Shown: positions 24,060 to 35,800 of the stretch, piece after piece | Layout: every line of letters begins with the position of its first letter | Position numbering within the stretch: position 1 is the stretch's first letter | Source: Nemertoderma westbladi | Lineage: Eukaryota > Xenacoelomorpha > Nemertodermatida > Nemertodermatidae | Length of the DNA: 58,666 nt | Direction of reading: 5' to 3' | NCBI GenBank assembly: GCA_032718475.1 | Contig: JAUCBJ010003711.1 | Location: forward strand, 1 to 58,666 | Made by a program: the position numbers and the translations under genes | The notes under the pieces: generated by a model | The model's input: the letters and a program-made list of their open reading frames with translations, nothing else | The model's database searches: none | What the model was told of the DNA's origin: nothing

Positions 24060-24830
24060 ATTTATAAAAAATGTATATGTTCTAGAACAAATATTTTTTT
24101 TTCTAGAACAATTAAAAAAAATAATTAAAAAATTAATGTACTATTTTATTTTTGAGAATTGTTCTAGAACATATCTTCGTTATTCAGAAATGGAAAAAAA
24201 GTTCTAGAACAAATAGTTTTTGATCTAGAACATTTTTGAAAAAATATATATTTTTTAAAATTTTGGAGAATTTGTTTTATCTAATTTTTATCGTTGCTGG
24301 CAAGGTGAGTGGGTGGGTAGGGTGTAGATAGCTAATAGTTAATTTAAAAAATAATTACACTGTATTGAGGTGATATATTCAGAAATTAATTACAGTACAT
24401 AGAGACTTATACTGTATAAGACTTATTAATTTCTTACACAATTCCTCTAAACTCAAATCAGTCAATTTTACAACGTGAAATCATAAATCTTAGCTATAGT
24501 AATTAAAATGGTCTAGAAGAAAATATAATTACCATTAAATTATCATTAAATTAATTACCATTAAATATCAAATACAACATCACTAATAAAAAATATAATT
24601 TGTTAAGTTTTTTAAAAAATTGGTTCTATAGAAAAAAAGAATATTTGTTCCAGAATATTTTCTTATACATATAATTAAATATATGAAGTGTTCTAGAACA
24701 TTCAGTCAATAGCTAATACGTATTTTCAAAGCTTTGATAAAACTCGTTCTAGAACAAAATAGAATTGTTCTAGAACATTATATTTTTATGCTAAATAATA
24801 GCTGACATGTTCTCTAGCACATTAGCCTAC
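24060..24830. repeat. AT-rich repeat with clustered TTCTAGAA palindromes
   Basis: The perfect palindrome TTCTAGAA, usually inside GTTCTAGAAC, occurs at 24080, 24101, 24162, 24202, 24691, 24747 and 24768. Near matches lie at about 24222, 24512 and 24653. The surroundings are AT-rich with no open frame. The same motif in similar context recurs at 45396 and 48583, which suggests a dispersed repeat family. TTCTAGAA also fits the two-block core of a heat-shock element, but no nearby gene supports that use. Confidence 0.6.
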
Positions 24831-25210
24831 TCTGTGCCGTGCAAGTTTAATGCAAATTGAATGCTCTGCTCCCCTTATTCCCTCATCGCAAAGCGCAGTC
24901 CATATTCATCGCCATCTTCGAGTTGCTGAATAACGATACTATATTCCAGGACGTGTATAGGCGTACTTACAGTAGTTACTAGCTAAAATAAACAAAAAAT
25001 AATACAATACGTAAAACACATTAAAGACACTTTTTAACACACCTAAAAAACATACACAAAAAAATTTTGGTACCCAGGCTATATAAAGCCAAAAAATGTG
25101 TCCAACTGAGAGTGCGGTCAATATGGGTTCAGTAAGTTTGTAACAAACCTGTGAGAAGTAACGTGGAGAAGGGGGAAGGTTACTCTGGAACTCTATGAGG
25201 AGGGGAGTGT
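24831..25210. other. Noncoding stretch, no gene seen
   Basis: A short frame on the minus strand (24939-25121) is hydrophobic and AT-driven, with no support as a gene. Nothing else was recognised. Confidence 0.45.
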
Positions 25211-25250
25211 GGGGGGGGGGGGGGGTGAAACGCTAGACCCCCCCCCCCCC
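25211..25250. repeat. Inverted poly-G / poly-C pair
   Basis: Fifteen G (25211-25225) and thirteen C (25238-25250) are separated by TGAAACGCTAGA. The two runs can pair as a hairpin with a 12-base loop. Read alone, each strand could instead form a G-quadruplex or i-motif. Confidence 0.85.
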
Positions 25251-25299
25251 ATGCTTGGGTACGCCCCTGGTAACACCAATAATCCGAGCAACAAATTTC

Positions 25300-25368
25300 A
25301 TATATTATTACAGTATACACCATGCCCCAGAATAGAGTGTGATAATTCAATGACACGACCCCTACCTA

Positions 25369-25407
<39 letters not shown>

Positions 25408-25408
25408 A
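25300..25408. repeat. Left arm of an inverted dispersed repeat with C29-A11
   Basis: The arm contains ACACCATGCCCC, GATAATTCAATGACACGACC, a run of 29 C (25369-25397) and 11 A. The reverse complement of 26097-26185 carries the same words in the same order (ACACCATGCCCC, CATAATCCAATGACTCGACC, then C24). The arms flank a LINE 3' fragment. Confidence 0.75.
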
Positions 25409-25710
25409 CATTTTTTTTTCTACAATTCTTAATGTGGAATGCATTAAATTTGAAACAGAGATAGTTTCACCTCCCTCCTCCTCCGTGGATGAGCCAGAAT
25501 TTTTATTTTAGCTTTCAATTTTTAGCTTTAAAAAAGTGTCTCCTGCGGTATTGCACCAGTCCCGCGCAGTTATTCTTCTACCTTGTAGCTGTTTGTTGGT
25601 AGGCCTACCAATGAGATATGGGCGCAAAAGTTGCATGGTTTTGCGTTTTATTACAGTTAATAAATACACCATATTCTGGAAAATTTTGTTTATCCAATAC
25701 GTCGCTGGGC
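25409..25710. other. Noncoding spacer inside the inverted-repeat pair
   Basis: No gene, RNA or further repeat was recognised here apart from one TAGGCCTA at 25600. Confidence 0.4.
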
Positions 25711-26083
25711 ACTACTACTACTACGATCGGCATGATGCATTGCAGCTGCATTATATATATATTACATATATACTAAGAATGCTGTTCCGTCTTGTCGACA
25801 AAATTGCGCCGCCACAACTCCCTATCACCCATGACTTTTGCTAGATCATCCGCATCTTCAAGGCCAGTGTCCTTCAAGATGCGTCTCAAGAAAGTCATGG
25901 GCTGTCCACCATGCTTATTCACTCCATGAGGCTGCCAAAGCACAAGATTATGCACTGGCTGGTCCTCACGGCAAAAGCAATGTCCTGCAAAGCGGAGGCG
26001 GTTCCGTTCAAGTATCAAGCTTGGGGAGATTAATAGAACACCTCCAATGTTGTATAGAGTCTGATTTAAGATTTGTGGAGAAA
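25711..26083 (-). pseudogene. 5'-truncated LINE copy, 3' end only
   Basis: On the minus strand this encodes the LINE C-terminus: RLRFAGHCFCREDQPVHNLV, then NKHGGQPMTFLRRILKDTG, ending in RRNFVDKTEQHS and a stop. The 3' tail ATATATGTAATATATATA, ATGCAGCTGCAATGC and GTAGTAGTAGTAG matches the tails of the copies ending at 22317 and about 50500. The reading frame of this part is intact. The fragment is truncated at about 26083. Confidence 0.88.
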
Positions 26084-26096
26084 TAGGGGGGAAATA

Positions 26097-26185
26097 GGGG
26101 GGGGGGGGGGGGGGGGGGGGTCGAGTCATTGGATTATGACACTGTATTGCGGGGCATGGTGTAGGCCTAACTACGGTAATGCATA
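26097..26185. repeat. Right arm of the inverted repeat, with G24
   Basis: A run of 24 G (26097-26120) is followed by GGTCGAGTCATTGGATTATG and GGGGCATGGTGT. This is the reverse complement of the design at 25300-25397. Confidence 0.75.
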
Positions 26186-26801
26186 TCAAATATAATTCCA
26201 TAACACCTAAACTCCATAAATAAATTCCATTAACTCCCGTCGGTGATATTTGCTGTGATTAGGTATTTGGATATTATCTGGCTCTTCAAATCGTCATTGT
26301 TTACACTTTGTTGGGTTTGCCTACTATTGTGAGTTCTCACTGCGCATATAGTGTAGACTTATCATATAGGTTAAGACTTACGTTTTATTTGCATATAGTC
26401 TGTATTTGTTGTGTTAACATTCGCAGTTCTTAATCTAAAATGTAATGTACAGTAAGGTCTGTTTGTCTTACTCAGGTTATACAAACACGCGAATCAATTT
26501 CCATGCGCAGAGCCGTCGGTAGTTCTCCAGTGTGCTGCTAGAGGACGAAATGTCTCAAAGAACCTCTCTTTTCGTGGTTTCCGCTGGTATTTTGCAGTCA
26601 TTCTGGTGCGATAGCTTAATGAGACTTGAGGCGCGGAGAAAGATGGCTAAAATACGGTGTCGTCTTTGAAGGTGTCATCTTGCATATTTAATTACACCAC
26701 ACAACTAAGTTGTACTAATTAATGTAATATTTTATATAATTCAATTAACAATTTAATTATTCAGGGCTTTAAAAATAATATTTACGTACTCAACTCTCTA
26801 A
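26186..26801. other. Noncoding region, no gene seen
   Basis: AT-rich with a few CpG-containing words. No open frame, RNA gene or tandem repeat was recognised up to the SINE target site at 26791. Confidence 0.45.
26791..26801. repeat. SINE target-site duplication, left copy
   Basis: CAACTCTCTAA occurs at 26791-26801 and again at 27042-27052, immediately flanking the SINE. Confidence 0.88.
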
Positions 26802-27041
26802 GCGGATGGCGGGGTAGCTCAGTTGGTTGAGCGCCGGGCCTGCAATCTTTGGTTGTAGGTTCAGCGCCGCCAGGGTCCACTCAGCCTTTCATCCACTGGG
26901 GTCGATAAATGAGCACCAGTTAAATAACTGGGAGCAAATCTTGGGATAGGAGTAGCGCCCGCCCCTACCCTCGGGTAGCAGCTATCGAAAGAGGAGCCTT
27001 CGGGTCGCTCCGGCTTCGGCCGACTGTTTGCTTTTTGCTTG
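26802..27041 (+). mobile_element. tRNA-derived SINE with 11-bp target-site duplication
   Basis: The 5' part is tRNA-like. It has an A-box-like GGTAGCTCAGTTGGTTGAGC, with a D-arm stem GCTC/GAGC, and a B-box-like GTAGGTTCAGCGCC about 35 bases later. It lacks a proper anticodon and T-arm pairing, so it is not a functional tRNA gene. The body continues with GGGTCGATAAATGAGCACCAG and a GC-rich hairpin-forming part (CTTCGGGTCGCTCCGGCTTC). It ends in the tail GTTTGCTTTTTGCTTG. The flanking 11-base direct repeat shows insertion by target-primed reverse transcription. It would depend on a LINE for mobilisation. The partner LINE is not identifiable from its tail, which differs from the GTAGTAG tail of the local LINE family. 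Confidence 0.88.
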
Positions 27042-27196
27042 CAACTCTCTAATATATCCTCATACTCCTCTATTCCTGTTATATATTACCATTTACACGA
27101 AGTGGGGCCTTCGCGCAGCACGTGAAATGAGTTAATGCTAAGTATCAACTCGAAAGGATTATAAAAACATAGGAGAAGATTTTCCCGGAAAACGTT

Positions 27197-28110
27197 AACC
27201 CTCTAGCGGGAGACTGGGTAACTGAAGAAGGAAGGATTAGTTTCCCTACAAAGCCACAGCCTATGGTCTATTACATATCTACCAAGTTTCCGATTGACGG
27301 ATCATAAATAACGAAATGTTGGAAGGTTTTCACTTTCATACATTTAGCCCTCTAGCGGCATATTAAAGAACTACGGATCGATCACCTTCCTCACAAAGAC
27401 GAGGCATGTGGTCTAGTACATACCGGTACTGTATATTCCAAAATTCAGCTTAAATAGATTAAGATCAAGGAATTCGCGAAGGTTATCACTTTCCTACATT
27501 TCGCCCTCTAGCGGCAGACTCGAAAACTCCGGACCGATTACTGTCCACACAAAGACTTAGGATGTCTTCTAGTACATATATGACAAGTTTCAGCGTAATC
27601 AGATCATAAACAACTAAATGGAAGAATAATTTCACATTCGGGACATTTCGCCCTCTAGCGGCAGACTGGAGAACTGCAGACAGATTAGCCTCCTTTGAAA
27701 TTTATAGCTAATGGTCTAGTACATACTTCCCAAGTTTCAGCTTAAACGGATTAAAAGCAAAGAAATGGGTGGCCATTTAATGTTTAGACATGTGGCCCTC
27801 TACCGGCAGACTGGAAAACTTCGGACCGATTACAATCCACACAAAGACTCAGGATGTCATCTAGTACATATATGACAAGTTTCAGCGTAATCAGATCATA
27901 AACAACTAAATGGAAGAATAATTTCACATTCGGGACATTTCGCCCTCTAGCGGCAGACTGGAGAACTGCAGACAGATTAGCCTCCTTTGAAATTTACAGC
28001 TAATGGTCTAGTACATACTTCCCAAGTTTCAGCTTAAACGGATTAAAAGCAAAGAATTGGGTGGCCATTTAATGTTTAGACATGTGGCCCTCTAGCGGGA
28101 GACCATTGCA
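27197..28110. repeat. 146-bp tandem repeat, about 6.5 copies
   Basis: CCCTCTAGCGG (one copy CCCTCTACCGG) starts near 27200, 27348, 27504, 27649, 27795, 27942 and 28088. Units share TCTAGTACATA, AAGTTTCAGC and GATTAGCCTCC or GATTACTGTCC. The segments starting at 27548 and 27841 are almost identical with an offset of 293 bases, so the last duplication copied a two-unit block. Confidence 0.88.
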
Positions 28111-28224
28111 CTGATGGTGTCTGAAAGTCTCTCAAAAATCTCAACTTTTGCTCATATTGATACCTACAAATTTTCAACTTGGCAGCTTTAAATCCGACAA
28201 AGTTATTAGCATGTCAAAATCGTA

Positions 28225-28270
28225 ACGACGACAACGACGACGACGACGACAACGACGACGACGACAACTA
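28225..28270. repeat. (ACG)n/(AAC) microsatellite
   Basis: An imperfect trinucleotide run, mainly ACG with interspersed ACA/AAC, within the 3' part of the putative DNA element. Confidence 0.9.
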
Positions 28271-28530
28271 TTTGCATAAATTGACCCACCCCCTAACAGT
28301 GTCAATTCGCTAAGGCTCCGCCAACTTCGTGGCTCGCCCCACATACGATGTCATAATTGAAACAATTTCCTATAAAAATAATTTTAAGTCAATCACATAC
28401 ATAAACAGTTTTTGTTTGATATAGTTTTATTTATAGTGCTTTACCAACTATGTGAATGCCGGAACAAAATTTTTGATTTCAAATGTAGAGTGAGGATCCC
28501 GAGAGAAACATTTTCGGGTTAATCTTTCTC

Positions 28531-31500
28531 TCTAAGGGAAACCTCATACAGCTGGCTGACCACTCTCAAACCTGAAGGAAACCTCATACAGCTAGCTGAC
28601 CCCTCTCACACCTAATGGAAACCTCATACAGCTAGCTGACCACTCTCACACCTAATGGAAACCTCATACAGATGGCTGACCACTCTCATACGTAAGGGAA
28701 ACCTCATACAGCTAGCTGACCACTCTCATACGTAAGGGAAACCTCATACAGCTAGCTGACCACTCTCATATGTAAGGGAAACCTCATTCAGCTAGCTGAC
28801 CACTCTCACACCTAATGGAAACCTCATACAGCTAGCTGACCACTCTCACACCTAATGGAAACCTCATACAGCTAGCTGACCACTCTCACACACCTAATGG
28901 AAACCTCATACAGATGGCTGACCACTCTCACAGCTATCTGACCACTCTCATACGTAAGGGAAACCTCATACAGCTAGCTGATCACTCGCACACCTAAGGG
29001 AAACCTCATACAGCTAGCTGACCACTCTCATACGTAAGGGAAACCTCATACAGCTAGCTGACCACTCTCATACATAAGGGAAACCTCATACAGCTAGCAG
29101 ACCACTCTCATATGTAAGGGAAACCTCATTCAGCTAGCTGACCACTCTCACACCTAATGGAAACCTCATACAGCTAGCTGACCACTCTCATACGTAGGGG
29201 AAAGCTCATACAGCTAGCTGACCACTCTCACACCTAAGGGAAACTTCATACAGCTAGCTGACCACTCATACGTAGGGGAAAGCTCATACAGCTAGCTGAC
29301 CACTCTCACACCTAAGGGAAACTTCATACAGCTAGCTGACCACTCTCATACGTAGGGGAAAGCTCATACAGCTAGCTGATCACTCTCACACCTAAGGGAA
29401 ACTTCATACAGCTAGCTGACCACTCTCAAATCTAAGGGAGACCTCATACAGCTAGCTGACCACTCTCACACCTAAGGGAAACTTCATACAGCTAGCTGAC
29501 CACTCTCATACGTAGGGGAAAGCTCATACAGCTAGCTGACCACTCTCACACCTAAGGGAAACTTCATACAGCTAGCTGACCACTCTCATACGTAGGGGAA
29601 AGCTCATACAGCTAGCTGACCACTCTCAAACCTAAGGGAGACCTCATGCAGCTAGCTGACCACTCTCACACCTAATGGAAACCTCATACAGCTAGCTGAC
29701 CACTCTCATACGTAAGGGAAACCTCATACAGCTCAGTTGACCACTCTCACACCTACGGGAAACCTCATACAGTTAGCTGACCACTCTCAAACTAAGGGAA
29801 ACCTCATAGAGCTAGCTGACCACTCTCACACCTAATGGAAACCTCATTCAGCTAGCTGACCACTCTCACACCTAAGGGAAACTTCATACAGCTAGCTGAC
29901 CACTCTCAAACCTAAGGGAAACTTCATACAGCTAGCTGACCACTCTCATACGTAAGGGAAACCTCATACAGTTAGCTGACCACTCTCAAACCTAAGGGAA
30001 ACTTCATACAGCTAGCTGACCACTCTCAAACCTAAGGGAGACCTATTTCAGCTAGCTGACCACTCTCACACCTAATGGAAACCTCATACAGCTAGCTGAC
30101 CACTCTCAAACCTAAGGGAGACCTCATACAGCTAGCTGACCACTCTCACACCTAAGGGAAACCTCATACAGTTAGCTGACCACTCTCAAACCTAAGGGAA
30201 ACCTCATAGAGCTAGCTGACCACTCTCACACCTAATGGAAACCTCATTCAGCTAGCTGACCACTCTCACACCTAAGGAAAATCTCATACAGCTAGCTGAC
30301 CACTCTCACACCTAATGGAAACCTCATACAGCTAGCTGACCACTCTCAAACATAAGGGAGACCTCATACAGCTAGCTGACCACTCTCACACCTAAGGGAA
30401 ACCTCATACAGTTAGCTGACCACTCTCAAACCTAAGGGAAACCTCATAGAGCTAGCTGACCACTCTCACACCTAATGGAAACCTCATTCAGCTAGCTGAC
30501 CACTCTCACACCTAAGGGAAACCTCATACAGGTAGCTGACCACTCTCACACCTAAGGAAAATCTCATACAGCTAGCTGACCACTCTCACATCTAAGGAAA
30601 ACCTCATACAGCTAGCTGACCACTCTCAAACCTAAGGGAAACCTCATACAGCTAGCTGACCACTCTCACACCCAAGGGGAACCTCATACAGCTAGCTGAC
30701 CACTCTCACACCTAAGGGAAACTTCATACAGCTAGCTGACCACTCATACGTAGGGGAAAGCTCATACAGCTAGCTGATCACTCTCACACCTAAGGGAAAC
30801 TTCATACAGCTAGCTGACCACTCTCAAATCTAAGGGAGACCTCATACAGCTAGCTGACCACTCTCACACCTAAGGGAAACTTCATACAGCTAGCTGACCA
30901 CTCTCATACGTAGGGGAAAGCTCATACAGCTAGCTGACCACTCTCACACCTAAGGGAAACTTCATACAGCTAGCTGACCACTCTCATACGTAGGGGAAAG
31001 CTCATACAGCTAGCTGACCACTCTCAAACCTAAGGGAGACCTCATGCAGCTAGCTGACCACTCTCACACCTAATGGAAACCTCATACAGCTAGCTGACCA
31101 CTCTCATACGTAAGGGAAACCTCATACAGTCAGTTGACCACTCTCACACCTACGGGAAACCTCATACAGTTAGCTGACCACTCTCAAACTAAGGGAAACC
31201 TCATAGAGCTAGCTGACCACTCTCACACCTAATGGAAACCTCATTCAGCTAGCTGACCACTCTCACACCTAAGGGAAACTTCATACAGCTAGCTGACCAC
31301 TCTCAAACCTAAGGGAAACTTCATACAGCTAGCTGACCACTCTCATACGTAAGGGAAACCTCATACAGTTAGCTGACCACTCTCAAACCTAAGGGAAACT
31401 TCATACAGCTAGCTGACCACTCTCAAACCTAAGGGAGACCTATTTCAGCTAGCTGACCACTCTCACACCTAATGGAAACCTCATACAGCTAGCTGACCAC

Positions 31501-32582
31501 TCTCAAACCTAAGGGAGACCTCATACAGCTAGCTGACCACTCTCACACCTAAGGGAAACCTCATACAGTTAGCTGACCACTCTCAAACCTAAGGGAAACC
31601 TCATAGAGCTAGCTGACCACTCTCACACCTAATGGAAACCTCATTCAGCTAGCTGACCACTCTCACACCTAAGGAAAATCTCATACAGCTAGCTGACCAC
31701 TCTCACACCTAATGGAAACCTCATACAGCTAGCTGACCACTCTCAAACATAAGGGAGACCTCATACAGCTAGCTGACCACTCTCACACCTAAGGGAAACC
31801 TCATACAGTTAGCTGACCACTCTCAAACCTAAGGGAAACCTCATAGAGCTAGCTGACCACTCTCACACCTAATGGAAACCTCATTCAGCTAGCTGACCAC
31901 TCTCACACCTAAGGGAAACCTCATACAGGTAGCTGACCACTCTCACACCTAAGGAAAATCTCATACAGCTAGCTGACCACTCTCACATCTAAGGAAAACC
32001 TCATACAGCTAGCTGACCACTCTCAAACCTAAGGGAAACCTCATACAGCTAGCTGACCACTCTCACACCTAATGGAAACCTCATACAGGTAGCTGACCAC
32101 TCTCACACCTAATGGAAACCTCATACAGGTAGCTGACCACTCTCACACCTAAGGGAAACCTCATACAGGTAGCTGACCACTCTCACACCTAAGGAAAATC
32201 TCATACAGCTAGCTGACCACTCTCACACCTAAGGAAAATCTCATACAGCTAGCTGACCACTCTCACACCTAAGGGAAACCTCATACAGCTAGCTGACCAC
32301 TCTCACACCTAAGGGAAACCTCATACAGCTAGCTGACCACTCTCACATCTAAGGAAAACCTCATACAGCTAGCTGACCACTCTCAAACCTAAGGGAAACC
32401 TCATACAGCTAGCTGACCACTCTCACACCTAATGGAAACCTCATACAGCTAGCTGACCACTCTCACACCTAATGGAAACCTCATACAGGTAGCTGACCAC
32501 TCGCACACCCAAGGGAAACCTCATACAGCTAGCTGACCACTCTCACACCTAAGGAAAACCTCATACAGCTAGCTGACCACTC
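28531..32582. repeat. 4-kb minisatellite of 40-bp units (about 101 copies)
   Basis: The unit reads AAACCTCATA, CAGCTAGCTG, ACCACTCTCA, CACCTAAGGG. CAGCTAGCTG is a perfect 10-base palindrome and is the most conserved part. The segment ACACCTAAGGG varies (ATACGTAGGGG, AAACCTAAGGG, ACACCTAATGG). Some units carry small indels, for example near 28895, 29264 and 30741. A block around 29375-30660 is repeated with an offset of 1398 bases at about 30773-32060. No frame is consistently open, so this is not coding. It lies between the orphan exon at 32628-32801 and the SINE/DNA-element cluster. Confidence 0.95.
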
Positions 32583-32627
32583 CTAGGGATAGAATGCCCG
32601 CTTTTATGTACTTACACCTTGCCTTAC

Positions 32628-32801
32628 CTTGCCGAACGGACTGTTGTCTTTAAGTTTCTTCGCACAACCCAGAACTGCTTCTTTGTAATAGTCATAAAAT
32701 ATACTTGCATGTACAATATTTTTGGATATTTCGACCAATAGTTTACCTTGTTCCAATGTAAAATCATTGTTGCAAAGGGAAACACATGATAGTGAATCCA
32801 T
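32628..32801 (-). CDS. Probable first coding exon of an unidentified protein
   Basis: The frame begins MDSLSCVSLCNNDFTLEQGK and continues LLVEISKNIVHASIFYDYYK to KKLKDNSPFGK, 58 residues. It has a mixed, helix-forming composition unlike the surrounding noncoding DNA. It runs into a splice donor, AAG then GTAAGG at 32627. A second possible donor, GTGTAAGT, follows about 11 bases later. The ATG is the first in the frame. Later exons would lie beyond the 40-bp array to the left and were not found. There is no signal peptide or membrane segment. I do not recognise the family. Confidence 0.5.
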
Positions 32802-35800
32802 ATCCAGGCGGGGTTACGGTTATTTCCATAAATAATAGACTATTCGTATTATCCTTACATAATAGAAATAAAAATCTACTATTTGAAACTCAAACCTTCA
32901 TAATTTGGATTTAGCATCATCAGTACATCTGAATATTTAACAAAAGCGCAAAAATATTAATGGAATAGGAAAATCCTGTATTTAATTTTATAAATAATTT
33001 GAAACGTAATAAACGCACACAGCAACTAATAACATTGAAACACTGTTTGTATAATTAATTAATGAAAAACACCAATAAATAATTAATAAATAATGATTAA
33101 TATACATGAATTTAATACACAATTATTCGCATGCATAATACATAAGGAACATTTTCGTTGACGCGATTTTCTAGCGTTTTCTGTTTTTTTGTTAGGAAGA
33201 TTCTTCCCACCGTATAAACTGAAAAAAAACGGGGGAAAAACGAGTCAATGAAAATACTCTCCATTGGAGCAAAATGAATGAAGCACTAAGTAGAGACTGC
33301 ATAATGCAAGTAACAACTATTTACATACATGTTAAGGGCGCTCTACAGTGTACTGATCGGAGTGTTGTTACACGAACGCACGTCAAGTCAAATAAAGAAA
33401 CAACGTATAGTAGGTACTTCGAGACAAGTATGTATGTATGTAGTTTTAATCACAAATTCTAACATTAATAAACAAACAACTATGATATTTTAAACTTTAT
33501 TTAAAGACATTCAATTTTAGCGAAATTTGAAATTGTATAAGAAACTCGAAAGGGTACTTAATGGAAGAATAATTGGTGTTGTTGTTGTCGTCACTGTGCT
33601 AAGTGCTAACCTCTTTTTTGTTATGGGGGATATAACCGGGATCGAGCAAATATGTTTGGTAAAATCAATTGCGCATACACCCCATTATATTATGGTGATA
33701 ATTCGTGATCTGTTAACTATATAACAAAAATTTGTATTAATAGTTAGAATTTGGCGATAAAATATTAAAAAAACTCAATAATCATAATCAACATGTGTGT
33801 AACAACAAATTATGAGAGATTAAAGGAACCAACACAATAATTAGATAATACCAGGGATTTTAATACCTGATGACCGCATGCAAAAACATAAAATCATGGT
33901 TCCATATACATGAATGGCTGGGTATTAGTCATTGGGGTAAAAATAATTTAGTGTTTTTTGGTATACAAAGTTCATAATTTTCAATGCGATTCTATTTGTG
34001 TTTAAACTTGTTTTGTTTTTGTTTTGTGAACAAAAATTTGTGCTTCGTATTTCTATGGATTATCGAGCTGGATTGTATGGCAGTCGGTGTATGAAAATGG
34101 TTTCCGACAACTTTATTTCATACTGCTGCAATATTAGTACGATAAAATATTATAGTTGATTACTTGATAGTTATTAGATATTAGATAGATAGATAGATAT
34201 TAATTCGATGTAATTAATTTATTTATGTCCTGATTCAACTATTCATCGGGATCCCGTTCCAAAAAAAAGTCGGGATCGGGGTTGATTAAATTTTTTGGAT
34301 TTCCCAGATTCCGTTTAAATACTAGTTTTTATCTATATTTGGTATTATTTGTAAGGTAAGCAAAAATTATAATCAACATTCAACATCAAAGCAAACAGAA
34401 ATTTATGATAAGCGCGGTGAAAAGAGTGACGTTTCTTAACCCATAAATGGAAAATGGAGTAGAAAATCAAGGACGTTTCTCAGTGCGGAAAATCGAAAAA
34501 CAATTTAATATTTGGTTAACAAAACCAAAAATATATTAATAACATAAATGAAATGAGCAGCCAACATGATTGGCCTAAAAAATAATATCTTAAAAAGATA
34601 ATGCAAGTGGAAAGAGGGAACGGGCCTTGACAATAACATTTTATGGATTCAAACACCTACATGACGAATTCGAAACAACGAACAGGATTCGTTACTTCCA
34701 GAACTGATTATATTCGTTCTGGAACCGCCTCGCTCTAGTAAGAAAAGAACGGAAATCAGTTGATTAACAACATGATTTTATACGCACTGTGTAAAAAAAA
34801 TCAAGTTGCTCTTTCCAATTGGCAGTATTCATCACTTTATCATTGTGTTTTTACAAGTGTAATGGCTTTAACCGTGATACATCAACACACACGTGTAGAC
34901 TTACCGAGTAACCAATATATATAGTCACTAGTCACTGCGCACACAATAAAACAAAACAAAACAAAAAATAATAATCTTATTCAATAGGAATACTTAGTTT
35001 TATGGAAGTTACGTCCAGTTATTATAGAATTTAATCTACGTCGGCATATAATCATTTTGAATTTATAATTAATACAATATATACATATAATCACATATCA
35101 CTGTATATATGTAGGTATATGGATAGCTTTAGGATTGCTTTACGATACATGGATGGATTGGATGTGTCTGCGTAGTCTAGTCGTAGTCTAGTCGCAGTCT
35201 AGTCGCAGTCTAGTCGCAGTCTACGTCGATACGCCAAATGGAACAAAATAATGAAAGATAAACAAATTAAAGAATCCCGCCAATTAAACATCGATGACAT
35301 CAAAGGGATACAATAATAGGGTAACGGGTACAAATTGACGCGATAATTACCGAGCACTAATTAATTAATTAACATAAAATAACAGTTACCCGAGGATAAT
35401 GGCGTAGGTGGTGGATCAAAACCGTATTAAATTCGTATTACGCTTATTAATATATATAGGTAAATAGTTAAATATATTACACATTATAATTATATTTTTT
35501 CAGTGTTTGAGAAAAGCAAAGCAATAAACAATAATTGTTGTTGTTGTATATATGTGGTTATATTTAATGGCCAATATTATATTCAATATATCTTTCTGAA
35601 AACGTTTAATTTTACTTTAAATAATATATGCGATTACACCAGCCAAAACAAGAGAAAACATAATGTTAATTTTAATTTATATAAAAATATATCCGATTAA
35701 CTCACACAATATTTAAAAGATGAATTTAAATTATTAGAAAAGCATGTTTAATTATGGACATTAACAGACACTGACTTGATGATATTGGATTGAAACTAAA

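Larger units (their letters stand above)
27096..28333. mobile_element. Putative nonautonomous DNA element with 146-bp tandem core
   Basis: The left end starts CACGAAGTGGGGCCTTCGCG. The reverse complement of the right end starts CACGAAGTTGGCGGAGCCTT, followed by AGCG. Between them lie seven copies of a motif CCCTCTAGCGG spaced about 146 bases apart, then an ACG/AAC microsatellite, then a unique 3' segment. Terminal similarity plus a tandem core plus a microsatellite resembles nonautonomous Helitron-like (pearl/CvA-type) elements known from molluscs and other marine invertebrates. That comparison is by architecture only. No transposase is encoded, and no target-site duplication was seen. Confidence 0.55.

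Noticed and set aside
24060-24830. Heat-shock promoter
   Set aside because: The TTCTAGAA words fit a heat-shock core, but no gene start lies within reach and the motif recurs in other noncoding copies.
24939-25121. Hydrophobic 60-residue minus-strand protein
   Set aside because: AT-driven frame without start context, homology or neighbouring exons.
25209-25511. Proline-rich 100-residue protein
   Set aside because: The proline runs are translated poly-C tracts and the rest is the dispersed repeat arm.
26811-26880. Functional tRNA gene
   Set aside because: The A- and B-box-like words are present, but the anticodon arm does not pair, the sequence continues into a SINE body, and a target-site duplication encloses the whole.
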